DNA from: JAYTJL01 sp964400155 | GTDB taxonomy: Bacteria; Patescibacteriota; Saccharimonadia; Saccharimonadales; UBA10212 | DNA: 19,410 bases | Assembly: GCA_964400155.1 (NCBI GenBank) | Contig: CAYNSQ010000012.1 | Coordinates: forward strand, 1-19,410 | Direction of reading: 5' to 3' | Shown: piece after piece, positions 13,065 through 19,410 of the stretch | Position numbering within the stretch: the first letter of the stretch is position 1 | Layout of the letters: each line of letters starts with the position of its first letter | Notes under the pieces: generated by a model | Databases searched by the model: none | What the model was told of the DNA's origin: nothing | Seen by the model: only the letters and a program-made list of their open reading frames with translations | Made by a program: the position numbers and the translations under genes

Positions 13065-14243
13065 ATGGCTGTATATAAAGTAATCCAAGACATCGAAGCC
13101 GAAGACAAGATAATTGGCTGGCTGTCATTAAAGGGTCTCATATATGCCTTCATTGCTGGGGGACTGGCGTTTATTTGTGTAAGGCTGGCTATTTCAGGAT
13201 TAGGCGATGCAAAATGGGCTTTTATAATCATCCTGCTGCCACCGCTGTTATTGTTTGGAATTCTTGCCGCCCCAATTGGTAAAGACCAGCCAACTGAAGT
13301 CTGGATATTGTCACATGTGCAGTTTTTCTTGGCAGGACACAAAAAAGTTTGGGACCAAAGTGGGGTAGCCGAATTAGTAACAATAACCGCACCAAAAAAA
13401 ATTGAAAAACTCCTAACAAAGGACTTTTCACAAGACGAAGTCCGCAATAGGCTAAAAGCCCTTGCAGCCACCTTAGACAGCAGGGGCTGGGCAGTCCGTA
13501 ATGTTACTACCGACATATACGGTCAGCCCGGCTATTTCATGGGAGGAGCGGGCGACTCTGATAGACTAATTGGCGCATCGGCAGTAGCTCAGCCTCAGCA
13601 GGTTTTGGACGTACATGACTCCGACGATATTTTGGACGAAACCAGCAACGCCACTGCCCAGAAATTTAGTCAGCTAATGCAAGATGCTGACGCAAAACGC
13701 AAAAAAGCAATGCTTGAAATGTTTGAGGCTGCTAAACAAGGTAAGTCTTTTCAACCAAGCCAGTCAGTTGATTATCGATTTCTAGACAAAGAAACAGTCC
13801 CGACCCCCGGTACTAGCGGTTCTACTTTTGTAGGGACTAACATCACCGTCCCAGAAACTAACCCAGCTACTAACTACCATCTACCAACTACTCCTTCTGT
13901 TACTTTAGGAGACCCTAGCCTTAGGGACAGGCACCCGCACTTTGAGACCAAGCCATCTTTGGCAGAAGAACAAGCCGCAGCTGCTGCCAGAAGCCAACCA
14001 AAGCCCTCCACTCAAGACCAAACTACTGCCCAACAACCGGTTGAAACCAGCCAAAAGCCACCCGTTTCCAGTGGTCAACCCCCAGCTGATGTAACTTCAG
14101 CTGACAACCCGGCTTCACAATCTGTTAAAATGGAGTTATCTAAAAGCGATGATCTGTCTGTAGCGTCAGTAGCCCAACTTGCCAATCATCACGAAACTGT
14201 CAGACAAATAAGTGCTAACGAAGTAGAAATAAGTCTGCACTAA
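13065..14243 (+). CDS. PrgI-family T4SS protein with long disordered tail
   Basis: 392 residues. The N-terminus MAVYKVIQDIEAEDKIIGWLSLKGLIYAFIAGG is the characteristic opening of PrgI-family proteins (pheromone-responsive and CPR T4SS). Two adjacent transmembrane helices lie at about 24-42 and 49-68, followed by GKDQPTEVWILSHVQFFLAGHKKVW. Beyond about residue 110 it is hydrophilic: a charged helical part (KRKKAMLEMFEAAKQGK) and a Pro/Gln/Ser/Thr-rich tail. PrgI-like proteins sit next to VirB4 and are thought to take the place of VirB3 in Gram-positive-type systems, holding the ATPase at the membrane. The tail contains an in-frame heptamer array (13864-13891). The ribosome site is weak (GGGAG 14 nt upstream). 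The next ORF starts 10 bp after its stop. Confidence 0.88.
   Translation: MAVYKVIQDIEAEDKIIGWLSLKGLIYAFIAGGLAFICVRLAISGLGDAKWAFIIILLPPLLLFGILAAPIGKDQPTEVWILSHVQFFLAGHKKVWDQSGVAELVTITAPKKIEKLLTKDFSQDEVRNRLKALAATLDSRGWAVRNVTTDIYGQPGYFMGGAGDSDRLIGASAVAQPQQVLDVHDSDDILDETSNATAQKFSQLMQDADAKRKKAMLEMFEAAKQGKSFQPSQSVDYRFLDKETVPTPGTSGSTFVGTNITVPETNPATNYHLPTTPSVTLGDPSLRDRHPHFETKPSLAEEQAAAAARSQPKPSTQDQTTAQQPVETSQKPPVSSGQPPADVTSADNPASQSVKMELSKSDDLSVASVAQLANHHETVRQISANEVEISLH
13864..13891 (+). repeat. heptamer array inside the prgI-like coding sequence
   Basis: Four units fit NANCTAC in phase: CAGCTAC, TAACTAC, CATCTAC, CAACTAC. They are the same kind of sequence as the 12997-13052 element upstream of this gene. 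Here they encode the linker residues around ATNYHLPTT in the disordered tail. Confidence 0.6.
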
Positions 14244-14253
14244 GGGTGGAAAA

Positions 14254-14454
14254 ATGAGCAGAAAAAAAATAACTCAAAGAGAAGTACAGCATAAGGAATT
14301 TTTTCCTGCTCAATTCTCAATTCTCAATTCTCAATTTTCAATGAATTATCAATTACCAATTACCAATGAAACAACAATTTGGCAAATGGTTAATGGTAAA
14401 TATTTGGTAAATGGAAAATGGTTAATTGTAAATGAAGCTGGAGGCGACTTGTGA
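14254..14454 (+). CDS. 66-aa ORF running through a heptamer element, coupled to the TraC-like gene
   Basis: Starts 10 bp after the prgI-like stop, with GGGTGG 5 nt before the ATG. The first 20 residues are polar/basic (MSRKKITQREVQHKEFF). The rest is encoded by the heptamer array 14309-14434 (FSILNSQFS, YQLPITNE, WQMVNGKYLVN). Its TGA (14452-14454) overlaps the GTG start of the next gene at 14451. It has no stop across the array and shares frame and sequence with the ORF at 15341-15532. It may be a real small protein, or an open frame kept only so that ribosomes can run on to the next gene. No known family. Confidence 0.4.
   Translation: MSRKKITQREVQHKEFFPAQFSILNSQFSMNYQLPITNETTIWQMVNGKYLVNGKWLIVNEAGGDL
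14309..14434. repeat. heptamer element copy A (18 units, no hairpin)
   Basis: The whole 126 bp can be read as 18 consecutive heptamers: CTCAATT four times, TTCAATG, AATTATC, AATTACC twice, then AATGAAA, CAACAAT, TTGGCAA, ATGGTTA, ATGGTAA, ATATTTG, GTAAATG, GAAAATG, GTTAATT, GTAAATG. 126 is a multiple of 21, so the element is frame-neutral. Copy B at 15361-15509 matches it almost unit for unit. Confidence 0.85.
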
Positions 14455-15344
14455 GTCCTCAAGCCCCGTCACCAGCCTCGGCGCCAAGCGGCATAACTCC
14501 TCCTGGTCCACAACCAAATTATGGTGGCCCGGCTATAGCCCCGCCTGATTTTGCCACGAGTGCACCTGCTCAGACCCAGATAAAAGCATCCCAGCCAAAG
14601 TCCAACCCTAACAGCACCCAAAACACTTTGCAAATTGCTGAAATTCGCGATGGGCTGGTAATAATGAATGACGGAACCTTCAGGGCAGTAATTATGTGCA
14701 AATCCATCAATTTTGACCTTATGAGCCCACAAGAGCGGGAGGCTATAGAATATTCCTACCAAGGATTTTTAAATTCTTTATACTTTCCTATCCAAGTCTT
14801 TATGCGCAGCCAAAAAGTAGACATGCGGCCCTACCTTGAAAAACTAGATAAGATACGTTCCGAACAAGACAATATGCTTCTGGCATTGCTCATGGAAGAC
14901 TACATTACTTTCTTGGGCGATATAGTCCAGCAGACGAATATCATGGACAAAAACTTCTACGTTATTATTGAATACCCGGACCCTGACGAAGAAGACATAA
15001 AAAGTGCCATAAAGACAAGTACCGGCTTTTTTACAGGAATTATTGGACTTTTTGGAAACAGCAAAACCCAAACTCCCCATATAGTAATAAATGAGGCAGA
15101 TCTTGAAAAAGCCAAAACTGAACTTCGCAACAGAGTACAAGCCGCCATGCAAGGACTGCAAGAGTGTGGAGTACAGAGTCTGCCACTGGACACCCAAGAA
15201 CTTATAGAACTTTATTATGATGCCTACAACCCCGACACGGCTACCAGGCAACACTTAGCGGCCTTCGACAGTCTAAGTGCACCAATTGTCACCAAAGGAG
15301 TAGGCGAAGCTCCACAACCCAACCTAGACAGGAGCCTCCTATGA
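14451..15344 (+). CDS. TraC-like / VirB4 N-terminal-domain protein
   Basis: 297 residues from GTG, with GGAGG 7 nt upstream. The N-terminal 65 residues are Pro/Ala/Gln-rich and probably flexible. The folded part (about 65-280) opens with LQIAEIRDGLVIMNDGTFRAVIMCKSINFDLMSPQERE. Then come FLNSLYFPIQVFMRSQKVD and NFYVIIEYP, and it ends with PLDTQELIELYYDAYNPDTA. These features match the N-terminal domain of TraC/VirB4-type ATPases; the ATPase itself is the separate protein encoded at 15532. A VirB4 split into a TraC-like protein and a motor is a layout I associate with CPR T4SS. The two should work as one complex at the inner membrane. It overlaps the ORF at 15341 by ATGA. Confidence 0.87.
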   Translation: MSPQAPSPASAPSGITPPGPQPNYGGPAIAPPDFATSAPAQTQIKASQPKSNPNSTQNTLQIAEIRDGLVIMNDGTFRAVIMCKSINFDLMSPQEREAIEYSYQGFLNSLYFPIQVFMRSQKVDMRPYLEKLDKIRSEQDNMLLALLMEDYITFLGDIVQQTNIMDKNFYVIIEYPDPDEEDIKSAIKTSTGFFTGIIGLFGNSKTQTPHIVINEADLEKAKTELRNRVQAAMQGLQECGVQSLPLDTQELIELYYDAYNPDTATRQHLAAFDSLSAPIVTKGVGEAPQPNLDRSLL

Positions 15345-15532
15345 ACTACGTTCATAAATTTTCAATTCTCAATTCTCAATTCTCAAAGAATTATCAATTA
15401 CCAATTACCAACGAAGCAACAATTTGGCAAATGGTTAATGGTAAATATTTGGTAAATGCCTGTCCTCCGGAGCAATTGCGAAGGAGGGGCAAATGGTTAA
15501 TGGTAAATGAAGCGACCAGAGGGAGTGTCTGA
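15341..15532 (+). CDS. 63-aa ORF running through heptamer element copy B, coupled on both sides
   Basis: The start overlaps the TraC-like stop (ATGA, 15341-15344) and the stop overlaps the VirB4 start (TGATG, 15530-15534), so a ribosome could pass through all three frames. Most residues come from the heptamer element (FSILNSQFS, YQLPITNE, WQMVNGKYLVN), and ACPPEQLRRR is encoded by the 30-bp hairpin insert that copy A lacks. Apart from that insert the sequence is nearly the same as in the ORF at 14254-14454. It may be a small protein or a translated spacer. I know no homologous family. Confidence 0.4.
   Translation: MNYVHKFSILNSQFSKNYQLPITNEATIWQMVNGKYLVNACPPEQLRRRGKWLMVNEATRGSV
15361..15509. 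repeat. heptamer element copy B (17 units plus 30-bp hairpin insert)
   Basis: TTCAATT, CTCAATT twice and CTCAAAG, then the same series of units as copy A up to GTAAATG (15452-15458). A 30-bp insert (15459-15488) is followed by GCAAATG, GTTAATG and GTAAATG. Removing the insert restores unit-for-unit alignment with copy A. Confidence 0.85.
15464..15487. repeat. hairpin in heptamer element copy B
   Basis: CCTCC-GGA-GCAA pairs with TTGC-GAA-GGAGG: two short stems separated by a GGA/GAA internal loop, centred on the palindrome GCAATTGC. It lies in the 30-bp insert absent from copy A. The right arm contains GGAGG but is too far (about 45 nt) from the VirB4 start to serve it. Confidence 0.65.
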
Positions 15533-17463
15533 TGGGTATATTTAAAAAAGCGCCTCCCGCCCCAGTCCCCGACCAAGCCAGCCAACAAGTGGCTAGGCAA
15601 GAAGCAGATGTAAGCGCTGCTTTTGTAAAAGGTGTAACAGCGCTTCGTGATTTTATTGCACCTAGCAGCTTAGAATTCAACACTAATTACTTCCAGCTGG
15701 GTACCAAATTTGCCCGCACCTACTACGTATATGGTTATCCCCGAGAAGTTTATACCGGTTGGCTATCAAGCATAATCAACTTAGATGAAGTATTAGACCT
15801 TTCTATGGTAGTCAGACCGGTCAAGTCAGAGGTGGTGCTGAAGAATTTAATGAAAAAAGTTAGCCAGCTTGAGGCTGGCATTCAAATTGACGCCGAAAAG
15901 GGTCGTGTGCGCGACCCGGCGAAACAAGCGGCCATTTTAGACGCCGAAGAAATGAGAGACAAGTTACAAGTTGGCGAAGAAAGATTTTTTCGTTTTGGTA
16001 TGTACTTTACCCTTTATGCGGGGTCAAAGGAGGAATTGGACTTTGTCACACGCAAAGTTGAGTCTTTGCTAGGGCAACAGCTTGTCTATACCAAGCCGGC
16101 CAGCGCCCAGCAGGAATCCGCCATGAACAGCGTTATGCCTCAGTTTACTGACCAACTGCAAATTTACCGCAACATGAACACCGGAGCAATTTCTACCAGT
16201 TTTCCTTTTACCTCTGCCGACCTCACTCAAGAAAACGGCATTTTGTACGGTATAAATATGCACAACTCCGGATTGGTTATATTTGACAGATTTAGCCTAG
16301 AAAACGGCAACAGTGTAGTCTTTGCCAAATCAGGTGCAGGTAAAAGTTTTTCCGTTAAGTTAGAAGCTTTGCGTAGCATGATGTTTGGTACGGATATTTT
16401 TATTGTAGACCCGGAAAACGAATACCAGCGAATGTGCGAAGCAGTTGGCGGGGCATACATTCGGCTTAGTCTTAACAGCACTACCAGGATTAACCCTTTT
16501 GATTTACCTCAAGTTGTTGATGCGGAAGAAGCAGACAATGCCCTAAGATCTAACTTAATCACCCTGCATGGACTGCTCCGGCTGATGATGGGCGGAGCTC
16601 AGGTGCAAGCCAGCGGGTCGTCTGTTCCGGCGCTTTCACCCGCCGAAGAAGCCGACTTAGATGCAGCCCTTATTGAAACGTATGCTAAAGCCGGCATTAC
16701 TAACGACCCCCTAACTCACGGTTCTACTCCCCCCACAATTGCTGATCTTTACGATACTTTATTACACATGGGCGGCACTGGTCCGGCACTGGCCCAGCGA
16801 CTCAGAAAATATACTACCGGTACCTTTGCCGGCATATTTTCTCAGCAAAGTAATGTAAACGTTAACAACCCTATGGTGGTGTTTAACATACGAGACCTTG
16901 AAGATGAACTCCGACCGGTTGCTATGTATATTGTGCTCAACTTTATCTGGAACAAGACCAAAGCCGATAAGAAAAAACGAATCCTAATTGTTGATGAGGC
17001 TTGGCAATTGATGAAATACGAAGATAGTGCTAATTTTTTGTTTAGCCTGGCAAAACGCGCTCGTAAATACAACTTGGGTGTAACGACTATTACACAAGAT
17101 GTGGAAGACTTTATGGCCAGTCGAATGGGCAGGGCCATTGTAGCTAACGCCAGCATGCAGTTGCTGCTAAAGCAGTCTCCAACGGCAGTTGATGTACTGA
17201 GCGATGTTTTTAAACTTACCAGCGAGGAGAAGAAAAGGCTTAGTCAGTTCCCGGTAGGGCAAGGCTTATTCTTTGCCGGGCAAAACCACGTACATATTCA
17301 AATTATTGCTAGCCCTACAGAAGCCGGACTCATTACCACCAACCCATCAGAAGTACAGCATCAACTTGAAGGCGAGCTACCTATAAACAATGCTGTGCCG
17401 GAGTTAACGGAACCCCAGGCTGTAGGCGCTGACAGTACAGCATCACAAAACACAGAAAGCTAA
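15532..17463 (+). CDS. virB4: VirB4-type T4SS ATPase
   Basis: 643 residues. An N-terminal region (about 1-230) precedes the RecA/HerA-like motor. Walker A is GAGKS (about 268-272, in FAKSGAGKSFSVK), followed by IVDPENEYQRM. Walker B is RILIVDEAWQLM (about 483-494), with the sensor-like TTITQDVEDF after it. VirB4 proteins energise pilus assembly and substrate transfer at the inner membrane. The N-terminal part here (FVKGVTALRDFIAPSSLEF, GYPREVYTGWLSSI) includes the rest of the VirB4 N-domain; the first portion is the separate TraC-like gene upstream. The start is supported by GAGGGAG about 7 nt before the ATG and by TGATG overlap with the preceding ORF. The next gene starts 8 bp after the stop. 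Confidence 0.96.
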   Translation: MGIFKKAPPAPVPDQASQQVARQEADVSAAFVKGVTALRDFIAPSSLEFNTNYFQLGTKFARTYYVYGYPREVYTGWLSSIINLDEVLDLSMVVRPVKSEVVLKNLMKKVSQLEAGIQIDAEKGRVRDPAKQAAILDAEEMRDKLQVGEERFFRFGMYFTLYAGSKEELDFVTRKVESLLGQQLVYTKPASAQQESAMNSVMPQFTDQLQIYRNMNTGAISTSFPFTSADLTQENGILYGINMHNSGLVIFDRFSLENGNSVVFAKSGAGKSFSVKLEALRSMMFGTDIFIVDPENEYQRMCEAVGGAYIRLSLNSTTRINPFDLPQVVDAEEADNALRSNLITLHGLLRLMMGGAQVQASGSSVPALSPAEEADLDAALIETYAKAGITNDPLTHGSTPPTIADLYDTLLHMGGTGPALAQRLRKYTTGTFAGIFSQQSNVNVNNPMVVFNIRDLEDELRPVAMYIVLNFIWNKTKADKKKRILIVDEAWQLMKYEDSANFLFSLAKRARKYNLGVTTITQDVEDFMASRMGRAIVANASMQLLLKQSPTAVDVLSDVFKLTSEEKKRLSQFPVGQGLFFAGQNHVHIQIIASPTEAGLITTNPSEVQHQLEGELPINNAVPELTEPQAVGADSTASQNTES

Positions 17464-17471
17464 TAGATACT

Positions 17472-19410
17472 ATGCCAACCACTTCTTTACCAGAAAATGA
17501 AGAACGCGACTTGATTGAAGCAGAAAAAAATCTTCAAGATAAGAACCTGTATGATAAGATCCCCGGTGGTTCCAAGAGTGAATCTTCGTCTAATTTATAT
17601 AAAAAAGAATCAGATTCTGGGAATGGTGGTAATTTTCAATACACGGGGGGCTCAAAAGGAGCACACAAAGCCAGTTCTACTAGTAGCAACGCCCCCGATA
17701 ACGTCATATTTGCAGGTAAGCTAAACGCTGCCAATGCTTACCGTTTTTTCCTGGGAAGTAAGAAAAAGAAGGGTGGTGTAGCTGGAGCAATAATAATAAC
17801 TACCGTGCTCTTCTTTATATCTCTAGGTAGCGGACCAGCCCAATTTATACAACTAGCCCAGTTAATGCAGCAGTTTCATTTTGACACCTCTGAAGACCAG
17901 GGTGATTTAAGAGCCTACAAACTATATAGATATATAAAGTCTGGTGGTAATGCGTCCGAAACAAGAGTTGGAGCAATAGGTAGTAGGCTAGGCAATAAGA
18001 TAGAAGCAAGATTTAAGGCTGCCGGATTTGAGTACCGTAGCACCGGACCGGCAGGCTTTTTTGATGGTTTTAAAGTAGATACCGGACACCCCAGATACAA
18101 AAATATGTCTAACTCTGAAATTGTTACCGAGCTCAACCGAAAGGGAATTACGGCAACAATAAATGGTAGCGAAGTTGAGATACCAGCCAATGAAAATTTT
18201 GGAACTAATAGGGCTCTTATGGAAAATATGATGAAAGAAGTTGGTTATCACAAAGCTACCGCAGCCATCCAGGCTCGTACTGTTGCCGGAAGATGGTTTG
18301 GTTTTGCGCGCTGGCATCCTATGCGACTTGCTGATGCCAGAGTTAACGAAGCAGTAGGTGTCTATTGGGATAAGATACGTAAAAAATTTAATGATGATGT
18401 TGAAAAAGGTTCATACCAAATAACTAGTACTTTATCAAAAAAAACATACCCAGACCCGCCATGCACGCCTTACCCCGAGTGCGCTACCCAGGCTCAAATA
18501 GAGGAATATAACAGACAGAAAACTGAAATTGATGCCTACAACCAGAGAATAGATGAAATAAACAATGAAGTTAAGGCAATCGACGATGAGGTTAAATCCA
18601 CAGCTGGTGAAAAGACCAAGCGCGGGAAGTATACCAGAATTCTAGCTGATAATTTAAGTAAAAAACTATTGGGCGGGGCTGTATTGAGCGCCGTAAGCCC
18701 AACCGTTGTAGTGTGTTTACTTTATCAAATGAACCAAACTTATGAGAACGTAAAACAATCATCGATTATACTCCCACTTATTCGTGAGTCGCTTCATGTT
18801 ATCGCGCTGGGAAACCAAGTGATGAACGGTCGTGATTTTACTCCTGAAGAGCTAGGCGCCTATAACCAGCTTATGTCGGATGGTGCTACTGGCTCATGGA
18901 TGAATGCACAAAGTATCCAAGCCCAACTTGGCACTGAACGAACAAAACCGCTTACCGACGATGAGAAGGACCAACAAAATAACCTAAAATCAATCGGCAA
19001 ATCATCACCTTTCAGTGGAGTTATTGGTGCTATGAACGATTTTATGAAAGATTTTGGATTGAGCGTGGGGGGGCTTTGCAGCACAGCTGGGCAAATAATT
19101 ATAGGTGTGGTTACAGTTGTAATTTCTATATTTAGTGGCGGTAGTTTTAGCGTTGTAAGTATGCTAGGAAATGCTGTTGTAGGTGGCGCCATACAGGCTG
19201 CAATACAAGCCGGAGCTATGAAGCTTTTTGCTGCTCTTTTAGCAGGAACAGCGGTTGACACATATGGCCAAGTGGGTGCCATGTTTGGTACTAATGTTGA
19301 CTATGGGGCAGTTCTTGCAAACAGTGGTAATAATATAGCCAAAGGCGGGACAAAACTTTCCACGCAACAGGCTTCGCGTTTGCAACAAATAGCTGCACAG
19401 GACGCCCAGC
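17472..19410 (+). CDS. large T4SS-linked membrane protein (partial, cut by window end)
   Basis: Open from ATG 17472 to the window edge, at least 646 residues. The N-terminal 95 residues are polar and Ser/Gly-rich. One transmembrane helix (about 102-119) follows a KKKK anchor. A mixed domain comes next (about 135-310) with YRSTGPAGFFDGFKVDTGHPRY and RWFGFARWHPMRLADARV. After a CTPYPEC motif there is a likely coiled coil (about 343-385, NRQKTEIDAYNQRIDEINNEV), a second hydrophobic segment (about 400-420), and a long Gly/Ala-rich hydrophobic region (about 532-595). It directly follows virB4, 8 bp after its stop, in the operon. Position and topology suggest a channel scaffold or surface-spanning component. 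I do not recognise a named family. No Shine-Dalgarno is evident, so translation may depend on coupling. Confidence 0.82.
   Translation, partial: MPTTSLPENEERDLIEAEKNLQDKNLYDKIPGGSKSESSSNLYKKESDSGNGGNFQYTGGSKGAHKASSTSSNAPDNVIFAGKLNAANAYRFFLGSKKKKGGVAGAIIITTVLFFISLGSGPAQFIQLAQLMQQFHFDTSEDQGDLRAYKLYRYIKSGGNASETRVGAIGSRLGNKIEARFKAAGFEYRSTGPAGFFDGFKVDTGHPRYKNMSNSEIVTELNRKGITATINGSEVEIPANENFGTNRALMENMMKEVGYHKATAAIQARTVAGRWFGFARWHPMRLADARVNEAVGVYWDKIRKKFNDDVEKGSYQITSTLSKKTYPDPPCTPYPECATQAQIEEYNRQKTEIDAYNQRIDEINNEVKAIDDEVKSTAGEKTKRGKYTRILADNLSKKLLGGAVLSAVSPTVVVCLLYQMNQTYENVKQSSIILPLIRESLHVIALGNQVMNGRDFTPEELGAYNQLMSDGATGSWMNAQSIQAQLGTERTKPLTDDEKDQQNNLKSIGKSSPFSGVIGAMNDFMKDFGLSVGGLCSTAGQIIIGVVTVVISIFSGGSFSVVSMLGNAVVGGAIQAAIQAGAMKLFAALLAGTAVDTYGQVGAMFGTNVDYGAVLANSGNNIAKGGTKLSTQQASRLQQIAAQDAQ

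Noticed and set aside
14309..15509. CRISPR array or transposon in the prgI-traC-virB4 region
   Set aside because: The units are 7 bp with no spacers, there are no terminal inverted repeats or transposase, and no cas genes are present.
1..19410. Recoded UGA (code 25) as in some CPR groups
   Set aside because: UGA ends the TraC-like gene, the 63-aa ORF and several minus-strand genes, at positions that fit protein ends and overlapping starts.

Overview
The window looks like a chromosomal segment of a Patescibacteria (CPR) organism. The best guess is Saccharibacteria or a close relative, and this is an inference from gene content because no rRNA is present. The signs are a reduced type IV secretion (T4SS) locus without VirB8/9/10-like genes, many tiny TrbC/VirB2-type pilin genes carrying the Y(I/V)TSGG-D signature, a VirB4 split into a TraC-like protein and an ATPase, and tightly packed overlapping genes. 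Short heptamer arrays also lie between genes. UGA is used as a stop codon, so the code 25 of Gracilibacteria/Absconditabacteria does not apply.

Layout. 1-1000: the tail of a membrane protein, two possible small membrane ORFs, and a secreted Cys/His/Pro-rich protein on the minus strand. 1000-1660: an hsp20 gene under a textbook CIRCE/HrcA operator that overlaps a consensus promoter. 1676-2581: tRNA-Arg(GCG), a conserved two-helix membrane protein and tRNA-Ser(UGA). 2594-5273: a cell-surface glycosylation module made of a GT-C membrane glycosyltransferase, divergent from a GtrA flippase and a DPM1/GtrB-type GT2. 5352-6910: tRNA-Ser(GCU), a terminator, a ComF-like phosphoribosyltransferase and a second hsp20 with a different upstream inverted repeat.

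6984-19410 is the T4SS locus. Six pilin-like genes run leftward (9607 to 6984), one of them a fusion of two pilin units. From a divergent promoter at about 9744-9772 the machinery runs rightward: a secreted/membrane protein and a VirB6/TrbL-like protein that look like two halves of one VirB6, then PrgI-like, TraC-like (VirB4 N-terminal part), VirB4 ATPase, and a large membrane protein cut by the window end. Together they would form an inner-membrane channel, its ATPase and pilus subunits, plausibly for DNA uptake/transfer or for contact with a host cell.

The most unusual signal is a family of 7-bp-period arrays at 464-526, 1059-1121, 6931-6965, 12997-13052, 14309-14434 and 15361-15509, and inside the prgI-like coding sequence at 13864-13891. 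Some contain a hairpin. Two near-identical copies sit between prgI/traC and traC/virB4. Each lies inside an open reading frame whose stop overlaps the next gene's start, and they differ by a 30-bp in-frame hairpin insertion.
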